Made by a program: the position numbers and the translations under genes. Of a stretch of DNA of 64,000 nucleotides, positions 18,387-26,079 are shown piece by piece. Source of the DNA: Neisseriaceae bacterium (GTDB taxonomy: Bacteria > Pseudomonadota > Gammaproteobacteria > Burkholderiales > UBA11063). The stretch is from positions 62,001-126,000 of the forward strand of contig RXJX01000007.1 in NCBI GenBank assembly GCA_003963245.1, read 5' to 3'. Position 1 is the first letter of the stretch. The number at the start of each line of letters is the position of its first letter. The notes below the pieces were generated by a model. That model was given only the letters and a program-made list of their open reading frames with translations, was not told where the DNA came from and searched no databases.

Positions 18387-19364
18387 ATGACACATACTGC
18401 AGCCGAGATATTAACTATTGCAAAACAAGTTTTTTGTGATGAAATTGCTGGTTTAGTTCAGGTTGAACAATATCTGGATAGTAACTTTGTCGCTGCAGTT
18501 GAATTGCTTTTAGCCTGTCGTGGTAAGATTATCGTTTCTGGGATGGGTAAGTCAGGTCATATAGGAAATAAAATTGCTGCTACGCTGGCATCAACTGGCT
18601 CGGCGGCTTTTTTTATGCATCCTGCTGAAGCGTTACACGGTGATTTGGGTATGCTTGATAGTAATGATTTGCTGTTAGCCATATCTTACTCTGGTGAGTC
18701 AGATGAGCTAAGCTCGATAATTCCAACGGTTAAGCATAAGCAAGTAAAAATTATTAGCATTACCGGAAATCCTGATTCTAGTTTAGCTAAATTTTCTGAC
18801 TGTGCATTGACTGTGCAGGTTGACAAAGAAGCTTGTCCGCTGAATTTAGCGCCTACAACTAGTACGACTGCAACGCTGGTTCTTGGCGATGCTTTGGCAG
18901 TAGCATTGCTCTCTTTACGTCAATTTCAACCTGAAGATTTTGCACTTTCTCATCCAGGCGGCAGTCTTGGCAGAAAACTTCTTACTAAAGTAAGCGATAT
19001 TATGCATCAGGGTGATCGATTGCCATTAGTAAGCGCAGATGCCGCTTTAAAAGAAGTTGTTTTTGAAATTAGCAATAAGGGTCTAGGATTAGTGGCGGTG
19101 ATTGATGGACAACAACATTTACTTGGTGTTATTACTGATGGAGATTTACGGCGGGTTTTAGATGGTGAGCAGGATGTTCGCCTATTATCTGCTAAAGACA
19201 TAATGACGATTAAACCGAAGGTTATTCATGTGGCGAATATGGCGATTGATGCAGTTGATATTGTCAATGAATATAAAATTGGTGGTCTATTAGTTGTTGA
19301 TGACAATAATAAAGTAGTTGGCGCATTTAATGTTCATGATTTATTTCAAGCCAAATTAATTTAG
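18387..19364 (+). CDS. kdsD: D-arabinose 5-phosphate isomerase (KDO pathway)
   Basis: Converts ribulose 5-phosphate to arabinose 5-phosphate, first step of KDO synthesis for LPS. The 325 residues comprise an N-terminal SIS domain (MGKSGHIGNKIAATLASTG, HPAEALHGDLGML) and two C-terminal CBS repeats from about 205 (SDIMHQGDRLPLV, KDIMTIKPKVIHV). First of the kdsD-kdsC-lptC-lptA-lptB run. Confidence 0.95.
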   Translation: MTHTAAEILTIAKQVFCDEIAGLVQVEQYLDSNFVAAVELLLACRGKIIVSGMGKSGHIGNKIAATLASTGSAAFFMHPAEALHGDLGMLDSNDLLLAISYSGESDELSSIIPTVKHKQVKIISITGNPDSSLAKFSDCALTVQVDKEACPLNLAPTTSTTATLVLGDALAVALLSLRQFQPEDFALSHPGGSLGRKLLTKVSDIMHQGDRLPLVSADAALKEVVFEISNKGLGLVAVIDGQQHLLGVITDGDLRRVLDGEQDVRLLSAKDIMTIKPKVIHVANMAIDAVDIVNEYKIGGLLVVDDNNKVVGAFNVHDLFQAKLI

Positions 19365-19378
19365 AGGGTTTTGGGAAT

Positions 19379-19912
19379 ATGCCAAGTAAAGCAGTCAGCG
19401 ATAAAGCGCGAATGATTAAAGTTATTGCCACCGATGTTGATGGTGTGTTAACTGATGGTAGTGTATTTATTCGTGATGATTACGAGGAGCCATTTGGTAA
19501 ATTTAATATTTTGGATGGCTTTTCGGTTATTATGGCGCGCGAGTGTGGGATAAAAACAGTAGTGATTTCTGGTCGTAAATCGCTGGCAACTGAAGCACGC
19601 TGTAGTAAATTAGGAATTGATTTAGCTTATACTGGAGTTCACGATAAAAAAGCAAAGATCCGTGAGGTAGCAGAGGAGTTGGGGGTTAGTTTGGATGAAA
19701 TCGCCTATATCGGTGATGATCTGATTGACTTACCTGTGCTGTCTATTGTTGGATTGCGCTTTGCGCCAAATAACGCTGTTAATGATGTGAAAAAGCGTGT
19801 GGATTATGTCAGCAATATTAGTGGTGGTTCTGGTGTATTGCGTGAGGTTGTTGAAATCGTGCTTAGAGCGCAGAACAAATATGACGGTTTTCTAGCACAA
19901 TATTTGGTGTAA
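19379..19912 (+). CDS. kdsC: 3-deoxy-D-manno-octulosonate 8-phosphate phosphatase
   Basis: HAD-family phosphatase releasing KDO from KDO 8-phosphate. The 177 residues have the nucleophile motif DVDGVLTDG (Asp19 and Asp21), VVISGRKS, and YIGDDLIDLPVL as the metal-binding motif. The length is that of the small tetrameric KdsC without a cap. It is between kdsD and lptC in the usual order. Confidence 0.95.
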   Translation: MPSKAVSDKARMIKVIATDVDGVLTDGSVFIRDDYEEPFGKFNILDGFSVIMARECGIKTVVISGRKSLATEARCSKLGIDLAYTGVHDKKAKIREVAEELGVSLDEIAYIGDDLIDLPVLSIVGLRFAPNNAVNDVKKRVDYVSNISGGSGVLREVVEIVLRAQNKYDGFLAQYLV

Positions 19913-19922
19913 TAAACGAGTA

Positions 19923-20501
19923 ATGTTTAGATTAAAATATCAGTCCTCCCGACTATTTAATATACTAACGGCGATAATTCTTAGTGCCTTGTGTGTATTG
20001 CTTAATGCTTTAACTAAAATTGATTTTCATAAGTTAGAACTACCCAAGAATAAACCTGAATATTCTGCGACAAACTTTCAAGCCAATCTATATACTCCTC
20101 AAGGCGTTTTAATCTATCAGGTTAGCGCGGAGAGTGGAATTCAATTTCCTGATAGCAGTAAGATTATGATGCAGGGCTTGACTCTCCAAGCATTTAGTGA
20201 ATCTACAACTCAAATTGCACAGCAACTAACCAGTAAAGATGGTTGGTTAGATAATCAAACTTTATTAGGCTTTTTGGGTGAGAGTGTAATTATTACTTTT
20301 TTTGAGTCAGTTCCATCGCAGAATATAAATGTTTATACTAAGAACGTAAACATTAATGGTAAAACTAAATTTGCAAATAGTTCTGCACCGATACGTGCCG
20401 TTCAGGGTAAGAGTATTTTAACCGGTATGGGATTCAGTGTTGATTATGACAAGAAATTATTAGTAATTGAATCAAATGTTAAGGTGATCTATGATAAATA
20501 A
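19923..20501 (+). CDS. lptC: LPS export system protein LptC
   Basis: Bitopic inner-membrane component that takes LPS from LptBFG and passes it to LptA. The 192 residues show one N-terminal membrane anchor (LFNILTAIILSALCVLL, about 11-27) and a periplasmic beta-jellyroll region with little motif conservation. Assignment rests on topology, length and position between kdsC and lptA. The last 11 bases overlap lptA. Confidence 0.88.
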   Translation: MFRLKYQSSRLFNILTAIILSALCVLLNALTKIDFHKLELPKNKPEYSATNFQANLYTPQGVLIYQVSAESGIQFPDSSKIMMQGLTLQAFSESTTQIAQQLTSKDGWLDNQTLLGFLGESVIITFFESVPSQNINVYTKNVNINGKTKFANSSAPIRAVQGKSILTGMGFSVDYDKKLLVIESNVKVIYDK

Positions 20502-21156
20502 TTCAAAATATATACTCAAATTGATTCAGCATCCTAGATCGTTGATTTACTCCTTACCTACTTGGTGTAGGCTTCGTCGTAAATCGCCTACTAGTATTTC
20601 GGATCAGTTTGAGTATAAAAAAATTTTGTGCTGGTGTTTAAGCCTATGTTTTATTTCTGGTGCAGCGAATGCCTTAAAAACAGATGCGTCGCAGCCTATT
20701 CATATTGATGCTGATCATCTAACGGTTGATCAGAAAAATATGGTAACGGTATTTACCGGAAATGTAGTTATTTCGCAAGGTAGTATGTTGGCACACGCAA
20801 GTTTAGCGCAAGCTAGTCAAGATAAAGATGGTTATAAAACCATTCATATGACGGGTTCGCCAGTTACCTTTTCGCAGCTAAATGATGATGGCGATAAAAC
20901 CGAAGGGCAAGGTAATGTTTTTGATTATAATACTAAAAATAATCTAGCGGTATTGACTGGTCGTGCGCGGGTTAAAAAGGGTGATAATTTGGTGATGGGT
21001 GATAAGCTTACCTATAATACTCAAACTCAAATCTATAGTGCAAATTCCAATAATGCTAACGGAGTCTCTACGACTAAAAGCGGTCGGGTGACAGTAATTT
21101 TACAACCGCAAAAAGGTGGTGGCAATGGCAGCGACTCAACAATTAAGCTCCAGTAG
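20491..21156 (+). CDS. lptA: LPS transport periplasmic protein LptA
   Basis: Periplasmic bridge protein that carries LPS to the outer membrane. The mature domain is clear from QPIHIDADHLTVDQKN, TVFTGNVVISQGSM and the repeated beta-strand pattern to TKSGRVTVILQPQKGG. The likely signal peptide (KKILCWCLSLCFISG, cut near AANA) begins only about 45 residues in, because the sole ATG in frame is the one overlapping lptC. Either the gene has a basic N-terminal extension, or translation starts at an unusual codon nearer the signal peptide. Confidence 0.9.
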   Translation: MINNSKYILKLIQHPRSLIYSLPTWCRLRRKSPTSISDQFEYKKILCWCLSLCFISGAANALKTDASQPIHIDADHLTVDQKNMVTVFTGNVVISQGSMLAHASLAQASQDKDGYKTIHMTGSPVTFSQLNDDGDKTEGQGNVFDYNTKNNLAVLTGRARVKKGDNLVMGDKLTYNTQTQIYSANSNNANGVSTTKSGRVTVILQPQKGGGNGSDSTIKLQ

Positions 21157-21874
21157 TTTTTTAGACGTTCAACATCTCCGGAAACAGTTTAAAAAACGGG
21201 TGGTAGTTAAAGACGTTTCATTTAATGTTCATAGTAATGAAGTAATTGGCTTACTTGGTCCCAACGGCGCTGGTAAAACCACTAGCTTTTATATGGTGGC
21301 AGGGTTGTTAGCTAGCGATGGGGGTGATATCTATCTCGATGGTCAAAATATCAAGAGTACTCCAGTGCATAAACGAGCTGCGCTTGGCTTGGGGTATTTG
21401 CCGCAAGAGGCATCAATTTTTCGCCAAATGACGGTAGAAGAAAATGTACGCTCAATTTTAGAATTAAAAAACTTGGATCGCAAAAAAATCAAACGAGAAG
21501 TAGATAGGCTGCTTTCCGAATTAAACATTGATCATTTGCGTGATGTTAATGCAATGGCGCTATCTGGCGGTGAGCGTCGTCGTTGTGAGATTGCCCGTGC
21601 GTTAGCTAATTATCCGCGCTTTATTTTGCTGGATGAACCTTTTGCAGGTGTTGATCCGATTGCGGTTAGTGATATTCAAAAAGTAGTTGTATTTCTAAAA
21701 GATCTGGGTATTGGAGTGATTATTACCGATCATAATGTGCGTGAAACTCTGCGTATTTGTGATCGTGCGTACATAATTAGCGAAGGCAATGTTTTAGCTA
21801 GTGGTGTACCAGATGAATTAGTCCAAAATGAGAAAGTTAAACAGGTTTATCTGGGTGAAAATTTTACACTTTAA
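21125..21874 (+). CDS. lptB: LPS export ABC transporter ATP-binding protein
   Basis: Cytoplasmic ATPase that powers LPS extraction with LptF and LptG (not in this window). Seen: Walker A GPNGAGKTT, Q-loop LPQEASIFRQMTVEENV, signature LSGGERRRCEIARAL, Walker B ILLDEPFAGVDP and switch His in ITDHNVRET. ATG at 21125 was chosen over two GTG codons just upstream because AAAAGGTGG gives a spaced ribosome site. It overlaps the 3' end of lptA by 32 bases. Confidence 0.96.
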   Translation: MAATQQLSSSSFLDVQHLRKQFKKRVVVKDVSFNVHSNEVIGLLGPNGAGKTTSFYMVAGLLASDGGDIYLDGQNIKSTPVHKRAALGLGYLPQEASIFRQMTVEENVRSILELKNLDRKKIKREVDRLLSELNIDHLRDVNAMALSGGERRRCEIARALANYPRFILLDEPFAGVDPIAVSDIQKVVVFLKDLGIGVIITDHNVRETLRICDRAYIISEGNVLASGVPDELVQNEKVKQVYLGENFTL

Positions 21875-21904
21875 TAATTATAATTATAATGAGGGGAATA
21901 TATC

Positions 21905-23503
21905 ATGGGGTCAACAAATGTTTTAAAATATCGTTGGTTTAGTCTAGGCGACATTAGTAGCTCGGCAACTATAGTCTTTGATAATTTGACTAATATGGCG
22001 ATTATTGCTTTTTTATTAACAGTAGTTTTTGGTATGCCTGCTGGAATAGTTGTTAAGCACATTATTCCTGGTTTATCAGTTGGCGTGGTTTTTGGCAATT
22101 TAGTATTCATGTATTTTGCCTTTCGTCTGGCAAAGAAGCTTGGTCGGGATAATGTAACGGCGTTCCCGTCTGGGCTGGATGCGCCAACTTGTATCGGAAT
22201 GACTCTTGCCGTTGTTGGTCCATCGTTTCTGATGTTTAAGTCTCAAGGCATGGCTCCAGAGGCAGCAGCATTACATAGCTGGTATATCAGTTGTGCATGC
22301 TGCTTTTTTATTGGCTTTGTGAAATTTGTTTTTTCATTTTTTGCGCATAAAATTAAGAATGCATTGCCAACTGTTGCTTTATTGGGTGGATTAGCTGGAG
22401 TAGCAATTGGTCTAATAGCCTTCTTCCCTTTACTTGCTATGTTACAATTGCCATTAGTTAGTTTTTTGGTGTTGGCAATTATTGTAATGATTTATTTTGC
22501 AGGATACCAGCTACCGTATAATCTACCAGCCATTTTAGTTGCGATTGTAATTGGCACAGTGGTTTATTATCTATTTCAAATTGGCTTAACTGGTCAAAGT
22601 CATATTCCTAGCTTATCTAAAATTGAATTTGCGTTTCCTTCACCTGATTTGACATTCTTTGGTTCGTTGGAGGTTGCGGCAAAATATTTCTCAATTGCTT
22701 TTCCTTTTGCTTTGTTGGTGATTTTTGGCACCGTTTCAGTTGCTGAAAGTGCAGCGGTGCTGGGCGAAGAGTATTCACCAAAAGATTTATTAATGATTGA
22801 CGGAATTGCTACGATGCTAATGGGGGTATTTGGCGGTACGGCGCAAACAACACCATATGCTGGTTTCCCTGCCTATAAAAAAATGGATTCACGTGCTGGA
22901 TATTTATTAATCAATATTATTGTGGTAGGTATTGGTGCATGGTTTGGTTTTGTGAACTATTTAATTGAGTTAGTTCCCGATGCAATTTTAGCTCCTGTAT
23001 TATTCTTTGTTGGTGTTGAAATTGCGATGCAGGTGTTCCTGATTAGTGAGAAGAAATATTTACCAGCTGCGATTTTGGGCTTATTCCCATCTATTGCGCG
23101 GATGGCAGAAATTAAATTATCTTCTAATCCCGACTTAGTTTCGATGGAGAAATTAAATACTTTGCTTTATACGGTTAATAGTGGCAAACTGTCAGATGTT
23201 GCTGCAATCGTAACTTTTGGTAATGGCTTTATTGTGACCGGAACTTTGTGGGCTGCTTTGGTTTATTATCTAATTGAGCGGAGAATCGTTGCTGCTGTTG
23301 TAACTTGTGCAATATTGGCAGTTGCTTCGTTATTCGGAGTAATTCATTCAATTAACCTAGATGGATCAATGTACTGGTTTGGCTCACTGGCCGCTGAAAA
23401 ACAGATTATCCCGCTGGAGATTGCTGGGGGATATGTTTTATTTGCAGTAGTTGCAGTAGTAATTCACTTCTTGAACCGAGGCAAACCTGCTAATTTGCAC
23501 TAA
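21905..23503 (+). CDS. NCS2-type (nucleobase/xanthine-uracil family) permease
   Basis: A 532-residue integral membrane protein with about 12-14 hydrophobic helices. DNLTNMAIIAFLLT, FPSGLDAPTCIGMTLAV and GVFGGTAQTTPYAGFPAYKK place it in the SLC23/NCS2-like superfamily of nucleobase permeases. The TTPYAGFPAYKKM block departs from the usual NCS2 TxYxEN form, so the substrate cannot be given. GAGGGGAATAT precedes the ATG; it lies 30 bases after lptB and is closed by a strong terminator. Confidence 0.75.
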   Translation: MGSTNVLKYRWFSLGDISSSATIVFDNLTNMAIIAFLLTVVFGMPAGIVVKHIIPGLSVGVVFGNLVFMYFAFRLAKKLGRDNVTAFPSGLDAPTCIGMTLAVVGPSFLMFKSQGMAPEAAALHSWYISCACCFFIGFVKFVFSFFAHKIKNALPTVALLGGLAGVAIGLIAFFPLLAMLQLPLVSFLVLAIIVMIYFAGYQLPYNLPAILVAIVIGTVVYYLFQIGLTGQSHIPSLSKIEFAFPSPDLTFFGSLEVAAKYFSIAFPFALLVIFGTVSVAESAAVLGEEYSPKDLLMIDGIATMLMGVFGGTAQTTPYAGFPAYKKMDSRAGYLLINIIVVGIGAWFGFVNYLIELVPDAILAPVLFFVGVEIAMQVFLISEKKYLPAAILGLFPSIARMAEIKLSSNPDLVSMEKLNTLLYTVNSGKLSDVAAIVTFGNGFIVTGTLWAALVYYLIERRIVAAVVTCAILAVASLFGVIHSINLDGSMYWFGSLAAEKQIIPLEIAGGYVLFAVVAVVIHFLNRGKPANLH

Positions 23504-23518
23504 ATAAAATCTGGAAAT

Positions 23519-23549
23519 AAAAATAGCCAACTGTGGGTTGGCTATTTTT
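23519..23549 (+). terminator. Rho-independent terminator after the permease
   Basis: AAAAATAGCCAAC (23519-23531) pairs with GTTGGCTATTTTT (23537-23549), a 13-bp stem with a five-base loop and its own T-run. It ends the lpt/permease transcript and marks the left edge of the accessory island. Confidence 0.85.
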
Positions 23550-23550
23550 A

Positions 23551-23586
23551 CTTGTAGCACGCTTATACCATTAAGCCACCTACAAG
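23551..23586. repeat. Nested palindrome at island edge
   Basis: CTTGTAG (23551-23557) pairs with CTACAAG (23580-23586). Inside, GCTTA (23561-23565) pairs with TAAGC (23572-23576), with facing CAC/CAC triplets as a symmetric internal loop and TACCAT as apex. It directly follows the terminator and precedes the hsdS fragment. It could be a recombination or mobile-element end, a protein site, or a structured RNA; nothing decides between them. Confidence 0.5.
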
Positions 23587-23645
23587 CACCAGTTTTCAAG
23601 TAACTGATTAACTCTAGGGCGGATTGTAACCGCTTATGCTGTGTG

Positions 23646-24038
23646 ATGTCAAGTTTTAATTTTACTGATGATAGAGCGAGGGAGCCTGTTAGCGTAACCA
23701 ATATGGCATTGGAAGAGTGTTGTATTGGTCATGGAATAGATGCAATTAATTTTGATAGTAGATATTATTATAAACTACAAGTATTCAAACGTCAGTTTAA
23801 TATCTATAATAGTGCAGGTACGGCGTTTGAATCAATAAACAGGGACAAGTTAAATGGCTTGAGCTTTACAACCCCTAATGATGAAATTATTAAATCGTTT
23901 GAATATATTATTAGTAGAATTGATGAAGAGATATATAATAATCATTTAGAAGTATTAAATTTACAAAATCCACGTGATATACTTTTGCCAAAATTAATAT
24001 CAGTTGAAGTGAACACTTCTGTAGGGAGATATCTATGA
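23646..24038 (+). pseudogene. Type I restriction specificity subunit (HsdS), C-terminal fragment
   Basis: About 130 residues match only the second target-recognition domain tail and C-terminal conserved coiled coil of HsdS: EECCIGHGIDAINFDS, RQFNIYNSAGTAFESINRDK, then PNDEIIKSFEYIISRIDEE and LQNPRDILLPKLISVEVN. Full HsdS is about 400 residues, so most of the gene is gone. hsdM and hsdR are not in the window. The frame is still open and its TGA overlaps the next ATG (ATGA), which suggests the downstream gene was part of the same restriction operon. The 5' break point lies somewhere near the 23551-23586 palindrome. Confidence 0.78.
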
Positions 24039-24766
24039 ATTATAAAATGATTGCATTGCAAATTGGAGATGCAATTAAGTATAGTACCTCATTAAAAAAT
24101 ATTGATCTTGCAGCAACCTCAGTTTTTAATTTTTCATGTGAGCATTTTATTGTTTCTGACGTAAATATCACATCTGATAGAGCATCACGATTTATTGATT
24201 GGATATTTACTCTAGCTAAGCAGAATATTCCATTTGATGATAAAAACATTAAGTTAAAACAGTTTATTGATATGGTAATAAGTAAGTTGTCACCAGATAT
24301 ACAGGAACAAGCTTTATCCATATACAAAAATGCTGGTTTTAGCGATGGTAATAGTCTGTGGGATGAGTTTTTCGAGAGAAAATACCATCATTCAGTTGTT
24401 CTACATTCTCGAGAACTTTTTGTCTCAGGATTTTATTTCCATGCCGTATTTGAAGCATCTAAGGCATTTAATAAAGAAACTCAGAAAAAATCTCGAAGTG
24501 ATAAGGATGGTTATCAATTAATGATGGACGTTTTTTCTTTGAAAGGCTCTTTAAAACTAAATGCAGGGCAAACACAAACAGAACAAAATGTACAAGAAGG
24601 TGTGAAGTTTTTGTCAGCAGGTTTAATGCAAGCAGTAAGAAATCCGACGGCTCATGAAACGGCTTTAGATTGGGGGATAGCTAAAGAAGATTGTTTAGAC
24701 TTGCTTAGCTTTATTTCTTATCTATTTAAACAACTGGATAAATCAGTTTTTGTTATGGTAAATTAA
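24035..24766 (+). CDS. HEPN-type protein, TIGR02391/Ymh-like
   Basis: A 243-residue soluble protein. The C-terminal half (from about residue 110) has HHSVVLHSRELFVSGFYFHA and LMQAVRNPTAHETALDW, where Arg202-x4-His207 is the Rx4-6H active-site motif of HEPN ribonucleases. This arrangement matches the Ymh/TIGR02391 group, often found beside restriction systems. It starts on the stop of the hsdS fragment (ATGA overlap), so it looks like a survivor of a type I restriction locus. RNA cleavage is inferred from the motif only. The N-terminal 100 residues were not recognised. Confidence 0.72.
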   Translation: MNYKMIALQIGDAIKYSTSLKNIDLAATSVFNFSCEHFIVSDVNITSDRASRFIDWIFTLAKQNIPFDDKNIKLKQFIDMVISKLSPDIQEQALSIYKNAGFSDGNSLWDEFFERKYHHSVVLHSRELFVSGFYFHAVFEASKAFNKETQKKSRSDKDGYQLMMDVFSLKGSLKLNAGQTQTEQNVQEGVKFLSAGLMQAVRNPTAHETALDWGIAKEDCLDLLSFISYLFKQLDKSVFVMVN

Positions 24767-24786
24767 TAGTTTTTTTGGAGAGTAAA

Positions 24787-25248
24787 GTGGATTCAGTAAT
24801 TGGATGGTTTCTAAAAATAAGTGACAGTGTTTTCATACATTTGTGGTCAAAACCAAGAATGAAAATGATAGAAATAATTAATGAGGGTGGGCTCTTTGGT
24901 AATATTTATATAACGCTAGGGGTCCAAAACAAAAAAAATCTTGAACTTGAAATTTATGAGTTATATGGAGCTCATAAAAATATCTCTGAAATATTACCCA
25001 TTCACGATTATGAAAACAAATTACCTGTCACAATAAAACCATTCCAGCATGAAAAATTAGTTCTGGTTTTTAATTGGACGTTATTTTACAATTATTATGG
25101 CAATGTCACTTCGGAGTCAATTAATGAAGTGTGTGAATTGATATCTGAATCAACAATCATGCTGAACTCAAATCAAGGAAATTACAAACATACTTTTTCT
25201 CGGCAAGAGAAAAAACAAATAAAAAATTCTTGCAGCGTTAATAATTAG
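24787..25248 (+). CDS. Hypothetical protein, island gene
   Basis: Not recognised. A 153-residue protein read from GTG at 24787, chosen because GGAG at 24777-24780 is well spaced for it. There is no signal peptide or membrane helix. It has a short hydrophobic start (VIGWFLKISDSVFIHLW), a strand-rich middle (GNIYITLGVQNKKNLELEIYEL) and a lysine-rich tail. The DNA is more AT-rich than the core genes around it. It lies between the HEPN gene and the split membrane gene on the same strand and probably shares their transcript. Confidence 0.55.
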   Translation: MDSVIGWFLKISDSVFIHLWSKPRMKMIEIINEGGLFGNIYITLGVQNKKNLELEIYELYGAHKNISEILPIHDYENKLPVTIKPFQHEKLVLVFNWTLFYNYYGNVTSESINEVCELISESTIMLNSNQGNYKHTFSRQEKKQIKNSCSVNN

Positions 25249-25297
25249 AAAGCGTTAGATATTTATACCTATATTGGTTTAAACTTTGGAGGAGTTT

Positions 25298-25621
25298 ATG
25301 TGTGATAAATGTTGTTGTAGCTGTATAAAAGCTTGTGTTAAGAATATATTACAAAAACTTATACTTCTAGTTACAGGGTTTTCATTAAAATATTTTAAAT
25401 TCTTATATGAAGGATTTGTTAAATATCCTTTTAGAAGTGTAACCTCTTCAATATTAATAATATCTTTATTTATATATTCGCTGAGACTTTATGCTTTCGA
25501 ATATCTTTATTTGATAAAGGCCTCATACTTTGTACAAGACGATATTGTTTTAAAGTTATGGGATGCTTTTTTTCGTTTGTGTATACATTACAGGGTGAAA
25601 TTTGGCGAATGTGTTTATTAA
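25298..25621 (+). CDS. Membrane protein, upstream part of split gene
   Basis: Start at ATG 25298 after TTTGGAGGAG. The N terminus is cysteine-rich (CDKCCCSCIKACVKN), then comes a hydrophobic helix region (SSILIISLFIYSLRLYAF). The zero frame ends at 25621, but 16 codons earlier a T7 run (25567-25573) sits exactly in frame as T-TTT-TTT. A -1 shift there joins this frame to the 25558-26040 frame, giving a continuous 247-residue membrane protein. The last 16 residues of this frame (RLCIHYRVKFGECVY) show no membrane character and look like out-of-frame reading. Confidence 0.55.
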   Translation: MCDKCCCSCIKACVKNILQKLILLVTGFSLKYFKFLYEGFVKYPFRSVTSSILIISLFIYSLRLYAFEYLYLIKASYFVQDDIVLKLWDAFFRLCIHYRVKFGECVY

Positions 25622-26040
25622 TTTTATTCATAGTGCTTTATTTAACACTGCCAGTTTTTACAATGAAAAATTCTTTTAAACAATTTAAAAATGAAATGGG
25701 GTTAGGTTTAAAGCAAAAATTATTTAAGTACCCAGAATTAGTTATTCTTGTCATAGTAACACCTTTTTTATGGTTGATTGCAGCCCTCGGGTTTTTATAT
25801 TTTTGCAGTAATTTTATAAATGCAATTAAAATTGGTTATGTACATAGTAATACTAGATTTTGTAGAGTCGTAAATAATGGAGAGTCAGAGATTATTGTTG
25901 CAAAACCAGATGTACCATATCAATTAATTTTTGTTGAATCTGGCATTATTTATGATAAGCCAAATGAATCTAAAATATTTATTAAAACTTATACAGAGAG
26001 TGAAATATCTACAATGAAAGAATTATGTAGCGACAAATGA
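25558..26040 (+). CDS. Membrane protein, downstream part of split gene
   Basis: This frame continues the membrane protein after the T7 run: two strong helices (MCLLILFIVLYLTLPVF and ELVILVIVTPFLWLIAALGF), then a soluble tail of about 85 residues that is strand-rich (SEIIVAKPDVPYQLIFVESG). The frame's own first ATG (25558) has no ribosome site and lies inside the upstream frame, so independent starting is unlikely. Expression probably needs a -1 frameshift or a T-run length change. No family was recognised. Confidence 0.5.
   Translation: MGCFFSFVYTLQGEIWRMCLLILFIVLYLTLPVFTMKNSFKQFKNEMGLGLKQKLFKYPELVILVIVTPFLWLIAALGFLYFCSNFINAIKIGYVHSNTRFCRVVNNGESEIIVAKPDVPYQLIFVESGIIYDKPNESKIFIKTYTESEISTMKELCSDK
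25567..25573 (+). other. T7 slippery heptamer / frame break
   Basis: Seven T residues phased as gc[T TTT TTT]cg in the upstream frame, the X-XXY-YYZ form required for -1 ribosomal slippage. After slipping, the next codon is TCG at 25573 and the downstream frame stays open to 26040. One extra T would also join the frames. No strong downstream stem was worked out by eye. Confidence 0.6.
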
Positions 26041-26079
26041 TGCTCAATAAATGGTTAATCATTTAGTGGAAAAAGAATT

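Noticed and set aside
23551-23591. tRNA-like element with acceptor-like stem and CACCA
   Set aside because: Only about 40 bases, no anticodon or T arm; kept as a palindrome.
24330-24521. 63-residue frame inside the HEPN gene
   Set aside because: Same-strand out-of-frame shadow with no ribosome site.
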